A stretch of 33,223 bases of DNA, from NCBI GenBank assembly GCA_005787585.1, contig SYAL01000011.1, positions 1 to 33,223 of the forward strand, read 5' to 3'. Origin of the DNA: Bacteroidota bacterium (GTDB lineage Bacteria > Bacteroidota > Bacteroidia > B-17B0 > Aurantibacillaceae). The notes beneath the pieces were generated by a model. That model saw nothing but the letters and a program-made list of their open reading frames with translations, did no database searches and was not told the origin of the DNA. A program made the translations under genes and the position numbers. Below are positions 1-8,704 of the stretch, in pieces. Each line of letters begins with the position of its first letter. The first letter of the stretch is position 1.

Positions 1-93
1 AGAGATACTCTTGGTGTTTGAGAAAATGCAGTTAAACTTGATGCTAAAAAGATAATGATTGAAGTAAAATTTTTCATATGTAAAATAAATTAG
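1..93 (+). other. Possible 3' remnant of an upstream gene at the window edge
   Basis: Reading frame 1 gives a protein-like stretch (ENAVKLDAKKIMIEVKF) that ends at TAG 91-93, but it is broken by an in-frame TGA at 19-21. Frame 2 is open from the edge to TAA at 53-55 and is less protein-like. Either frame could be the tail of a gene that starts outside the window, or the region could simply be non-coding. TGA works as a stop elsewhere here (corA and the Sua5 gene end in it), so recoding is unlikely. The remaining bases up to 232 are AT-rich and I see nothing else in them. Confidence 0.2.
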
Positions 94-232
94 GTAATTT
101 TTCTAAAATTAATCAATTAAAAGAAAAGGTCAAAGTATTTATCGAAATTATGTGATTTTTAAATTTAACAAAAAGTAGTAAAATAAAGCCAAGATTCATT
201 ATCAAATTATTCTTAATTTTATAGATTCAAAA

Positions 233-3200
233 ATGACCTTAAATAAATCGCTAAAAGGAATTTTTCATTCCAAATTAGCCGATAGTACTCCTGATCAAAA
301 CCATTATTTAAATGGTTTAAATGGATCTTCTTTGTCTTTTTTTATTGAATCGCTCCTTGCTAAAACACAAAAAATATGTGTTGTTATAGCTTCTGATAAA
401 GAAAAAGCAGCCTATCTTTTAAACGATATGGATACTTTATTACCTGATAAGCAAATTTTATTTTTTCCTGAAAGCTACAAGCAGCCCTATCAAATAGAAA
501 AAACTACAAATGCTAATATTCAGGAAAGAGCAGAAGTTTTAAATTTAATAGCTAAAGATTCTTTTTCAGGTATTGTAATAACATATCCTCAAGCGCTATC
601 TGAAAAAGTTGCTTTAAAAAAACAATTGCATAAAAATACATTACAAATAAAAAAAAACGAAAAACTATCAATTCAATTTATCTCGGAGTTATTAATTTCA
701 TTTAAATTTGAAACAGTAGATTTTGTTTATGAACCAGGTCAATTTAGTATAAGAGGTGGCATAATTGACATTTACTCTTTTGCGAATGAACTTCCTTATC
801 GTATTGAGTTATTTGGAAACAATGTTGAAGCGATTAAAACATTCGATCCATCTTCTCAACTTTCTAATGCCACTTTCGAATTTATCACAATTATTCCAAA
901 TATCAATTCCACTTTATTTCTGGAAGAAAAAGGGTTACTCTTAGAATATTTTTGCTTCTCTAACACCCTATTATTTATTGATGATGTAGAATTTGCTTTT
1001 GATATTTTTGAAAAAAAACTTGAATCGGCAAAAAAGGCACACAGAAATTACCTTGGAGAAATAATACAAGTTTTACCAGAAAAATTATATTCTAATTCCA
1101 ATGAATTAAGAGTCTTATTAAAAGAATATACTTGTTTCGAATTTGGAATAAAATCAATTCTGAGCAGAAACAAAATTAATTTTAATCAAAAACCACAACC
1201 AAGTTTTAATAAAAACTTCGATTTACTTATTTCAAATTTAAAAGAAAATAAAAATAATGGCTATCAAAATTATTTTCTTACCGACAATAATAAACAGGCC
1301 GAAAGATTAATTTCAATTTTTAACGATTTGCTAGCTTATGAAAATAAAACCTACGATAGTTTAATAAATTACCTTCCTTTAAATATTCATGAGGGATTTA
1401 TTGATGAAGACTTAAAAATTGCAATTTATACCGATCATCAAATTTTTGAAAGGTACCACAGATTTAAACTTAAAGATCTAAAACACAAAAGCGCTGAAAC
1501 TTTTACTTTAAAAGAACTTTTAACTTTAAATCCAGGCGACTATGTAACACATATTGACCATGGAATTGGTCGTTTTGCTGGCCTACAAAAATTAAATATA
1601 AATGGAAAAGAACAAGAAAGTGTAAAATTATTATTTAAAGATAACGACGCTTTATATGTTAGTATTCATAGTTTACATAGAATTAGCAAATTTAGTGGTA
1701 AAGAAGGGCAAGTGCCGAGAATAGATAAATTGGGAAGTGCTACATGGCAAAATTTAAAAAATAAAACAAAACGAAACGTAAAAGAACTTGCTTACGACTT
1801 AATTAAGTTGTATGCCGAACGAAAATCAAAGCCAGGTTTTTCGTTTCAAAAAGATAACTATTTACAACACGAACTTGAAGCGTCTTTCATTTACGAAGAC
1901 ACTCCTGATCAGCTTAAGGTAACCAATGATGTTAAGCGAGATATGGAAAAGCCTCATCCTATGGACAGATTAGTCTGTGGAGATGTTGGATTCGGGAAAA
2001 CAGAAATTGCAATTCGAGCTGCGTTTAAAGCTGTTTGCGATAGTAAGCAAGTAGCTATATTAGTACCAACTACAATTTTAGCCTATCAACATTTTAAAAC
2101 TTTTAAAGAACGTCTTAAAGATTTGCCATGTAATATAGACTATATTAATAGATTTAGAAGCGTTAAAGAAACTAAAGAAATTATTAAAAAATTAGGCGAA
2201 GGTCAAATTGATATAATTATTGGAACTCATAAATTAGTTGGAAAAGAAGTGAAATTTAAAGATGTGGGCTTATTAATTATTGACGAGGAACAAAAATTTG
2301 GAGTTGGAGTAAAAGATAAACTTAAAACATTTAAATCAACAATTGATACCCTTACCCTTACCGCAACTCCAATTCCAAGAACATTACAATTTAGCTTGAT
2401 GGGTGCGCGTGATCTTTCTGTCATTTCTACTCCTCCTCAAAATAGGTATCCTGTTCAAACTGAACTACACAATTTTAACGAAGAATTAATTCGAGATGTT
2501 ATTAGTTATGAATTAAGCAGAAGTGGTCAGGTTTTTTTCGTACATAATAAAGTTCAAAATATTACTGACATTGCTGGAATTATTCAACGTTTAGTTCCAG
2601 ATGCCAAAATTGCTATCGGTCACGGGCAAATGGATGGAGATAAACTTGAAAAAGTAATGTTAGGATTTATGGAAGGCGATTATGATGTTCTTATTGCAAC
2701 AACAATTATTGAAAGTGGCTTAGACATTAGTAATGCAAATACAATAATAATAAACGACGCTCAGAATTTTGGATTAAGCGATTTACATCAGATGCGAGGG
2801 CGTGTAGGAAGAAGTAATAAAAAAGCATTTTGTTTTTTATTTGCACCATCTCAAATTTTATTAACAGAGGAAGCAAGAAAAAGATTAAAAGCAATAGTTG
2901 ATTTTAATGATTTAGGAAGCGGATTCCAAATTGCTATGCGTGATTTGGATATTAGAGGGGCTGGTAACTTATTGGGTGGGGAACAAAGTGGATTTATAAA
3001 CGACATGGGATTTGATACCTATATGAAAATTTTAAACGAAGCTGTTGAAGAACTGAAGGAAGAAGATTGGTATAAAGAAATAATTAATGAAAATGGAGAA
3101 ACACAAAATAAATCTGTATTTTCAAGACAGTTTGTTAAAGAAACGATTATTGACACTGATCTTCAATTACTAATACCTGATATTTATATAAATAGTATTA

Positions 3201-3610
3201 CAGAAAGATTGTTGTTATATCGAGAATTAGACAACATAATAAAAGAAGAAGATTTATTGATTTTTGAAAATAATTTAAAAGATCGTTTTGGTCCCCTTCC
3301 AGTTGAAACCATTGAATTAATTCGAGTTGTTAAAATGAGATGGAAAGCCATGAAATTAGGATTTGAAAAATTAACTTTAAAAAATAATAAAATGTTTGCT
3401 TATTTTTTAAATAAACAAAAAAGTGATTATTTTTCTAGCCCAATATTTCAAGGTTCACTAATGTTTAGTCAGAAATACCCTAGTTTATGCAAATTAAAAG
3501 AACAAAATGGTAAATTATACCTAGCAATCGACGATGTAAAGACCATAAAACGTGCTGATGAAGTTCTTTATCAAATAGAGGCCCTTATTCAAATCCCTCA
3601 AGAAAATTAA
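233..3610 (+). CDS. mfd: Transcription-repair coupling factor Mfd
   Basis: Superfamily 2 DNA translocase that removes RNA polymerase stalled at DNA lesions and recruits UvrA for nucleotide excision repair. At 1125 residues it is close to the usual family length. The N-terminal part is the UvrB-like module. A CarD-like RNA polymerase interaction domain starts near residue 430 (YVTHIDHGIGRF). The helicase core shows Walker A GFGKTE near 585, a DEEQ box near 683, TATPIPRT near 709 and motif VI QMRGRVGRS near 852. The C-terminal TRCF domain follows. The start is ATG after an AT-rich upstream region without an evident Shine-Dalgarno. The histidine kinase gene begins 2 bases after its stop, so the two may be co-transcribed. 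The identification is firm. Confidence 0.98.
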   Translation: MTLNKSLKGIFHSKLADSTPDQNHYLNGLNGSSLSFFIESLLAKTQKICVVIASDKEKAAYLLNDMDTLLPDKQILFFPESYKQPYQIEKTTNANIQERAEVLNLIAKDSFSGIVITYPQALSEKVALKKQLHKNTLQIKKNEKLSIQFISELLISFKFETVDFVYEPGQFSIRGGIIDIYSFANELPYRIELFGNNVEAIKTFDPSSQLSNATFEFITIIPNINSTLFLEEKGLLLEYFCFSNTLLFIDDVEFAFDIFEKKLESAKKAHRNYLGEIIQVLPEKLYSNSNELRVLLKEYTCFEFGIKSILSRNKINFNQKPQPSFNKNFDLLISNLKENKNNGYQNYFLTDNNKQAERLISIFNDLLAYENKTYDSLINYLPLNIHEGFIDEDLKIAIYTDHQIFERYHRFKLKDLKHKSAETFTLKELLTLNPGDYVTHIDHGIGRFAGLQKLNINGKEQESVKLLFKDNDALYVSIHSLHRISKFSGKEGQVPRIDKLGSATWQNLKNKTKRNVKELAYDLIKLYAERKSKPGFSFQKDNYLQHELEASFIYEDTPDQLKVTNDVKRDMEKPHPMDRLVCGDVGFGKTEIAIRAAFKAVCDSKQVAILVPTTILAYQHFKTFKERLKDLPCNIDYINRFRSVKETKEIIKKLGEGQIDIIIGTHKLVGKEVKFKDVGLLIIDEEQKFGVGVKDKLKTFKSTIDTLTLTATPIPRTLQFSLMGARDLSVISTPPQNRYPVQTELHNFNEELIRDVISYELSRSGQVFFVHNKVQNITDIAGIIQRLVPDAKIAIGHGQMDGDKLEKVMLGFMEGDYDVLIATTIIESGLDISNANTIIINDAQNFGLSDLHQMRGRVGRSNKKAFCFLFAPSQILLTEEARKRLKAIVDFNDLGSGFQIAMRDLDIRGAGNLLGGEQSGFINDMGFDTYMKILNEAVEELKEEDWYKEIINENGETQNKSVFSRQFVKETIIDTDLQLLIPDIYINSITERLLLYRELDNIIKEEDLLIFENNLKDRFGPLPVETIELIRVVKMRWKAMKLGFEKLTLKNNKMFAYFLNKQKSDYFSSPIFQGSLMFSQKYPSLCKLKEQNGKLYLAIDDVKTIKRADEVLYQIEALIQIPQEN

Positions 3611-3612
3611 AA

Positions 3613-4587
3613 ATGAAAATTAAATCTAAATCTAAAATAATTTTTATAGCTCTTTTATGCTACATTCTTTTACAATTTTTATGGTGGGAATATTTATTAG
3701 TAACACAAAATGGAAAAATAATTAACGAAAAACAAAAACTTATTGAGCTTAGTTCCCCGAATGAAATTCAATTAAAAAAAGATATTGCTGATTTACATCA
3801 TAAAAAAAGGATGCAAACCTTTATGATTGTTGGCGAAGGAAGCGTTTTTTTATTATTACTACTTTTTGGTTTTTATAAAATAAAATTGGCGCAAGAAAAA
3901 GAAAGTGCTATAAATAACCAACAAAAAAACTTTTTTTTAAGTATAACTCACGAATTAAAAACTCCTATTGCAGCAACAAAACTCCAACTACAGACATTAT
4001 TAAAACAAAAATTAAAAATGTCAACTAAGCAAGATTTAATTAATACTGCATTAAAAGAGACAGAACGGTTAAATTCGCTAATCGATAACGTTCTAATTGC
4101 GAGCCGAATGGACGCCAATGAATTTGATTTTAAACTAGAAAAACAAAATATTAGCCAAATTATAAATCATGTTTTAAATCGATACTATAAAAAAGAAATT
4201 GAATCAGGAGAAATTACTAATAATATTGAAGAAAATTTATTTGCATCAATTGATGAATTTTCATTTCCTTCAATCATAACTAATTTAGTTGATAATGCTA
4301 TAAAATATAGTCTTTTTCCAAAAATAATTTTTATTGAATTAACAAGTGAAAATAAATATATTACATTCAAAATAAGCGATAATGGTTGTGGTATTTCTGA
4401 TAAAAATAAATCAGATATTTTTACTAAATTTTATAGAGGCGAAAATGAAAACATAAGAAACTCTAAAGGAACAGGACTTGGTTTATATATTGTAAAACAA
4501 ATTGTAAAAGGCCATAACGGAGAAATAATGGTAAAAAATAATCTGCCAAAAGGAATTACATTCGAAATCAATCTAAATGAAGCTTAG
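3613..4587 (+). CDS. Membrane sensor histidine kinase (orphan)
   Basis: A 324-residue two-component sensor kinase. Two membrane helices (about residues 9-29 and 70-89) enclose a short extracytoplasmic loop of about 40 residues, and no HAMP domain is evident. The HisKA dimerisation helix carries the phospho-acceptor His113 in ITHELKTPIA. The HATPase domain has the N box (NLVDNAIKYS), G1 (DNGCGI) and G2 (GTGLGLYIVKQI), so catalysis should be intact. No response regulator gene adjoins it. It starts 2 bases after mfd and overlaps the next gene, a substrate-binding lipoprotein, by 11 bases. The tight coupling to an ABC importer suggests that the kinase may sense the imported ligand or the metal status, which is inference. 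The family call is firm; the signal is unknown. Confidence 0.93.
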   Translation: MKIKSKSKIIFIALLCYILLQFLWWEYLLVTQNGKIINEKQKLIELSSPNEIQLKKDIADLHHKKRMQTFMIVGEGSVFLLLLLFGFYKIKLAQEKESAINNQQKNFFLSITHELKTPIAATKLQLQTLLKQKLKMSTKQDLINTALKETERLNSLIDNVLIASRMDANEFDFKLEKQNISQIINHVLNRYYKKEIESGEITNNIEENLFASIDEFSFPSIITNLVDNAIKYSLFPKIIFIELTSENKYITFKISDNGCGISDKNKSDIFTKFYRGENENIRNSKGTGLGLYIVKQIVKGHNGEIMVKNNLPKGITFEINLNEA

Positions 4588-5734
4588 TAAATTTTTATAC
4601 TTTTATTTTTCTTTTAACTTTTTACTATTATGCTGTCAAGCGCCAGAAGAAAATATTCCTAAACAAAAAAATATACTACAAAAAAATAAAGAAATAAAGT
4701 ATGCCAAACGATTTACTATTATTTATTCTAATAACCTTACTCAGGTTTGCCTATTTGGAAATAAAAATAATTTAGACACTACAGCTAAATTTTATATTTA
4801 TAAAACGGGTAATAATCTAAAAGTAAATTCAAAAAATAATTTTTTTATTAAATCTCCTTGTAATAAAATTGTGGTGTTAAGTAGTATTTACTCATCAATG
4901 CTCTGTGAACTAAATTGTATTAATTCGATTTCAGCAATAGATAATATTGACTATGTAAATAATCCTCAAATAATTAAAAAACAAAGATTGAATCAAATTA
5001 TAGAACTATCAAAAGGTCCTCAAATTGATTTAGAAAAAACTATTACACTCTTTCCAGATATTATTTTTACTTTTGGAACGGGAGAAGGCGAAAAAAATAA
5101 TAATAAAAAGCTAAATCAAACTGGTATTCCAATTGCAATAATTCTTGATCACCTCGAATCCTCTCCTCTAGCTAGAGCCGAATGGATTAAATTTTTTGCT
5201 GCCTTTGTAAACAAAAAAGAGCTAGCCGATTCCATTTTTAATCAAATTGAAAAAAATTATTTAGAATTAAAATTAATAGCTAAAAACTCAAACTTTAAGC
5301 CAAGCGTTTTTTCCGAAATTAAATATAGTGATGCTTGGTATGTTCCTGGTGGAAATAGTTATGTAGCTCAATTAATCGATGACGCAAATGCAAATTATAT
5401 CTGGTCAAAAAATAAAAATACAGGAAGTTTCCCTTTAAGTTTCGAGCAAGTTTTTGCTCAAGCAAACGATGCTGATTACTGGATTAATCTATCTAGTATT
5501 AAAACAAAAAAAGAATTATTAGGTTTTGATAATAGATATAAAGAATTTAATGCATTTAAAGTTGGGAATTTATATAATAATAATAAAAATACTAATGCGC
5601 TTGGCTACAGTTCTTATTGGGAAACAGGTATGATTTATCCTAATAAAATTTTAAATGATTTAATTTTAATTTTTCATCCTGAATTAATCAATTTAATTAA
5701 TAATAAATTAACTTTTTACAAAAAAATAAACTAG
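4577..5734 (+). CDS. ABC importer substrate-binding lipoprotein (BtuF/FepB-like)
   Basis: A 385-residue periplasmic binding protein of the cobalamin/iron-chelate class. The N-terminus is a hydrophobic signal ending in LLLCCQ, with Cys19 or Cys20 as the likely lipidated residue; the lipobox is not canonical. The middle has the typical LFPDIIFTFG strand, followed by WYVPGGNSYVAQLIDDANA and FPLSFEQVF, a pattern I associate with Bacteroidota BtuF-like proteins. Its start lies inside the histidine kinase gene (11-base overlap), and permease and ATPase genes follow, giving a complete importer. No TonB-dependent receptor is in the window, so an outer-membrane partner must be elsewhere. The ligand (cobalamin, haem or siderophore) cannot be decided from the sequence. 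Confidence 0.85.
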   Translation: MKLSKFLYFYFSFNFLLLCCQAPEENIPKQKNILQKNKEIKYAKRFTIIYSNNLTQVCLFGNKNNLDTTAKFYIYKTGNNLKVNSKNNFFIKSPCNKIVVLSSIYSSMLCELNCINSISAIDNIDYVNNPQIIKKQRLNQIIELSKGPQIDLEKTITLFPDIIFTFGTGEGEKNNNKKLNQTGIPIAIILDHLESSPLARAEWIKFFAAFVNKKELADSIFNQIEKNYLELKLIAKNSNFKPSVFSEIKYSDAWYVPGGNSYVAQLIDDANANYIWSKNKNTGSFPLSFEQVFAQANDADYWINLSSIKTKKELLGFDNRYKEFNAFKVGNLYNNNKNTNALGYSSYWETGMIYPNKILNDLILIFHPELINLINNKLTFYKKIN

Positions 5735-5803
5735 GTTTTATAAATCTAAAGATTAAAGTTTTTAATATATCTTCGTTTATACTTTTTATTATAAAATAAA
5801 CTT

Positions 5804-6790
5804 TTGCAAAATAATATTACAATAAAATTTGTCATCCTGATGCTCTTTTTTATATCAACATGCTTTTTAAGTTTATGGTATGGTGGCTCAGAGGATTTAA
5901 ATAATAAAATAGCTTTAGCTAATGATTTTATTTTTTGGCAAATCCGTTTTCCAAAATCAATCACTGCTATTCTTGCTGGCTCCTCACTTGCATTATCTGG
6001 TTTAATTTTACAAATAATTTTTAGAAACCCTCTAGCAGGTCCTTATGTATTAGGAATAAGCTCTGGCGCTTCACTAATGGTTGCAGCTAGTATTTTATCA
6101 GGTAGCTCATTTAGTTTTATATATAATTATTTTTATGGAAAAACTTATATTGTCTTTTCAGCAATTACAGGTAGTCTTATTATTACCTTTTTAATTTTAT
6201 TTATTTCTAAAAAAATAAGTAGTAATGTGATATTACTTTTAATAGGTTTAATGATTTCTCAAATATGCGGTGCACTTCAAACTTCACTTGAATACTTTTC
6301 TGATTCAAATAGCCTAAAAACATTTGTAGTTTGGGGCATGGGTTCTCTTGCAAATACTACCCAAAGTGATCTATATATTTATTTTACATTTTATTTTATT
6401 TTTATGCTGTCAATTTTTTGTTTTATCAAACCATTAAATGCTATGCTTTTAGGAAAAAATTACGCAAGTAATCTTGGGATAAATTTTTACAAAAACCGAT
6501 TTTATTTAATTTTAATTTCTTCTGCATTAACTGGTTTAACTACCGCATTTTGTGGACCAATAGCATTTATCGGAATTGCCATTCCTATCTTATCTCGTTT
6601 AATTTTTAAAACATCTAAACAACAAGTTCATTTATTTTCATGCATACTTATTGGTAGCTCAACTTTATTACTATCCGACGCGATATCAAATTCAATTTTC
6701 AATTCCATTTCCTTACCTATAAACATGATTACAACTTTTATTGGAGCACCACTAGTAATTTATTTAATGTTTAAAACTAAATACTGGTAA
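5804..6790 (+). CDS. FecCD/BtuC-family ABC permease
   Basis: Inner-membrane permease of the vitamin B12/siderophore importer family, 328 residues with about nine to ten hydrophobic helices. Family landmarks are visible: RFPKSITAILAGSSLALSGL near the N-terminus, RNPLAGPYVLGISSGASL, and GPIAFIGIAIPILSR towards the C-terminus, which contacts the ATPase. The open frame begins at TTG 5804, with an in-frame stop at 5792; the next start is ATG at 5840 (residue 13). Either is possible, and the TTG keeps the whole first helix. It lies 69 bases after the binding protein gene and 2 bases before the ATPase gene. Confidence 0.92.
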   Translation: MQNNITIKFVILMLFFISTCFLSLWYGGSEDLNNKIALANDFIFWQIRFPKSITAILAGSSLALSGLILQIIFRNPLAGPYVLGISSGASLMVAASILSGSSFSFIYNYFYGKTYIVFSAITGSLIITFLILFISKKISSNVILLLIGLMISQICGALQTSLEYFSDSNSLKTFVVWGMGSLANTTQSDLYIYFTFYFIFMLSIFCFIKPLNAMLLGKNYASNLGINFYKNRFYLILISSALTGLTTAFCGPIAFIGIAIPILSRLIFKTSKQQVHLFSCILIGSSTLLLSDAISNSIFNSISLPINMITTFIGAPLVIYLMFKTKYW

Positions 6791-6792
6791 TT

Positions 6793-7551
6793 ATGATGAA
6801 TGATAAAGAATGTATCTCAATAAAAAATGCCGATCTAGGTTATTTAAAAAACAATAATCACCATACTGTTTTAAGAAATATCAGTGCGTCTTTTTTTATG
6901 GGTGAAATAGTTGGAATTGTAGGTATAAATGGCATTGGAAAATCAACATTATTAAAAAGCATAAGCGGTCTTATTTTGCCTTTAGCTGGTGAAATTTTTA
7001 TTAATCAAATACCTCGTAAACAGATGTCCTTACTTGAACTATCTCAACAAATTTCTGTAGTGTTAACAGAAAGAATAGAAGGGTTTAATTTAACTGTATA
7101 CGATATTGTTGCATCCGGTCAAATGCCTTACTCAAACTCATTCAATCAATTATTTAAAAATCATAAAGTTTACATTAATGAGGCAATAAAAGCATGCAAT
7201 TTGTCAGCACATATAAATAAACTTAGCTCCGAATTGAGCGATGGTTTGTTTCAGAAAACAATAATTGCAAAAGCTTTAGCACAACAAACTCCGATTATGC
7301 TTTTAGATGAGCCGAGTGCATTTTTAGATTATGCTTCAAAACATGATATTTTTATTCTTTTAAAAAAATTAAGTGAAGAAAAAAATAAATGTATTTTAAT
7401 TAGCTCCCATGATTTAGATTTATTAATAAAATATTGTACCAGACTTTTAATACTTTCTGAAAATGGATGTGAATTAATTTCAAGTAAAAAAGCAAAAGAA
7501 AATAAATCCTTTCAAATAATTAGCGGCGGTCACATACAACAGTATTATTAA
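6793..7551 (+). CDS. ABC importer ATP-binding protein (BtuD/FecE-like)
   Basis: A 252-residue ATPase that would power the upstream permease. Walker A is GINGIGKST (residues 44-52) and Walker B is IMLLDEPSAFLD. The signature motif reads LSDG instead of LSGG, and the Q-loop region reads VVLTERIEG. I know both variants from Bacteroidota members of this family, so I read them as lineage features and not decay. The H-loop is ISSHDLD. The gene starts 2 bases after the permease stop and is the last of the probable kinase-binding protein-permease-ATPase operon. About 110 bases of AT-rich DNA follow. Confidence 0.92.
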   Translation: MMNDKECISIKNADLGYLKNNNHHTVLRNISASFFMGEIVGIVGINGIGKSTLLKSISGLILPLAGEIFINQIPRKQMSLLELSQQISVVLTERIEGFNLTVYDIVASGQMPYSNSFNQLFKNHKVYINEAIKACNLSAHINKLSSELSDGLFQKTIIAKALAQQTPIMLLDEPSAFLDYASKHDIFILLKKLSEEKNKCILISSHDLDLLIKYCTRLLILSENGCELISSKKAKENKSFQIISGGHIQQYY

Positions 7552-7648
7552 AGTATGACGAATTAATTTAATTCTTAACAAAATACAACAAGTTTTTACA
7601 AATTTCTAAAACTTTTTTTTATCAAACGAGGTATTCAAAAAAAACATT

Positions 7649-7656
7649 TACATTTG
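7649..7656 (+). promoter_or_regulatory. Bacteroidota -7 box before the SET-domain gene
   Basis: TACATTTG matches the Bacteroidota TAnnTTTG element exactly. Only 8 bases separate it from the ATG at 7665, so transcription would begin at or just before the start codon and give a leaderless mRNA. I see no clear -33 TTTG at the expected distance. Confidence 0.5.
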
Positions 7657-7664
7657 TCGCCATT

Positions 7665-8084
7665 ATGTCACTTATAGTTAAAAAATCTTTATTATCAAAT
7701 GCGGGCAAAGGCCTTTTTACAAACAAACAAATTAAAAAAGGCTCTATTATTATTGAATATAAAGGAGAAATTATAGATTGGAAAGAATACGAAAAAAGAG
7801 TTCTTGAAGATAAAGATGGCTATTTGTTTTTTATTAATAAAAACAGATGCATCGATGCCTTCTCAACACCAAACTATAAAGCCCGATATGCAAACGATGC
7901 ACAAGGCTTAAGCAGAAATAAAGGAATTAAAAATAACGCCTCTTATAAAGTTATTTCAAATAATTGCTTCATTGTTGCCGATCGTGATATTAATAAAGGC
8001 GAAGAGGTTTTTGTAAGTTATAGCAAAGAATACTGGAAATGTATTAGATATAATATAAAACATAATTTTCACAAAAAAAATTAA
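7665..8084 (+). CDS. SET-domain protein, putative lysine methyltransferase
   Basis: A 139-residue protein that is almost entirely one SET domain. Visible landmarks are AGKGLFTNKQIKKGSIIIEY at the start of the fold, RYANDAQ in place of the usual R-x-x-N-H, and GEEVFVSYSKEYW at the C-terminus in place of the ELTYDY motif. The family transfers a methyl group from S-adenosylmethionine to protein lysines; I cannot name the substrate. There is no signal peptide, so it should be cytoplasmic. It appears to have its own promoter (box at 7649) and is followed by pth after 41 bases. Compact SET proteins are found in Bacteroidota, so transfer from a eukaryote need not be recent. Confidence 0.8.
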   Translation: MSLIVKKSLLSNAGKGLFTNKQIKKGSIIIEYKGEIIDWKEYEKRVLEDKDGYLFFINKNRCIDAFSTPNYKARYANDAQGLSRNKGIKNNASYKVISNNCFIVADRDINKGEEVFVSYSKEYWKCIRYNIKHNFHKKN

Positions 8085-8125
8085 ATACTTTGTAACAATA
8101 AATAATTTTAATTAAAGGTTTTACT

Positions 8126-8692
8126 ATGAGTAAATTTTTAATCGTTGGTTTAGGAAATATAGGCGAAGAGTATGCCGAAACCCGACACAACATTGGGTTT
8201 AAAATTATTGATGAACTTGCAAAGGAAGCTGGCCTTATATTTAAATCGGATAGACACGTCGAAATTGCAGAATTAAAATATAAAGGTCAATATTTAATTT
8301 TAATAAAACCAACTACTTTTATGAATTTAAGTGGTAAAGCCGTACAATATTGGTTACAAGCAAAAAAAATAAATCTAGAAAATTTACTTGTTATTTTAGA
8401 CGATCTGGCTTTGCCTTTTGGAAAAATCCGAATAGGCCCCAAAGGCAGCGATGGTGGTCATAATGGATTAAAAAATATTCAAGAATTAATAAATACAACA
8501 CAATATCCCAGACTTAGATTTGGCATAAGTAATAGTTTTAATGAAGGCTCTCAAGTTAATTATGTACTTGGTAAGTGGAACGAGGTGGAATTAAATACCT
8601 TAAACGATCGCATTAAATTGTGCTGTGATGCTATTAAAGCCTTCACTTTTATGGGCTTACCGCGTTGTATGAATGAATTTAATGTAAAATAA
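8126..8692 (+). CDS. pth: Peptidyl-tRNA hydrolase
   Basis: Releases tRNA from peptidyl-tRNA that has dropped off the ribosome. At 188 residues the length is typical. Catalytic and substrate-binding residues line up with the family: His21 in TRHNIGF, Asn67 in PTTFMNLSG, Asp92/Asp93 in LDDLALPFG and Asn113 in GSDGGHNGLKN. It follows the SET gene and is 12 bases before the DNA polymerase III delta-prime gene, so those two are probably one transcript. Confidence 0.97.
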   Translation: MSKFLIVGLGNIGEEYAETRHNIGFKIIDELAKEAGLIFKSDRHVEIAELKYKGQYLILIKPTTFMNLSGKAVQYWLQAKKINLENLLVILDDLALPFGKIRIGPKGSDGGHNGLKNIQELINTTQYPRLRFGISNSFNEGSQVNYVLGKWNEVELNTLNDRIKLCCDAIKAFTFMGLPRCMNEFNVK

Positions 8693-8704
8693 GTTTTAAT
8701 TATA

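Noticed and set aside
19..21. TGA read as an amino acid (alternative code)
   Set aside because: corA, the Sua5-type gene and the 51-residue ORF end in TGA, and tryptophan is written TGG throughout.
6793..7551. ATPase inactivated by a degenerate signature motif (LSDG for LSGG)
   Set aside because: Walker A, Walker B and H-loop are intact, and I know the LSDG form from Bacteroidota relatives of this importer family.
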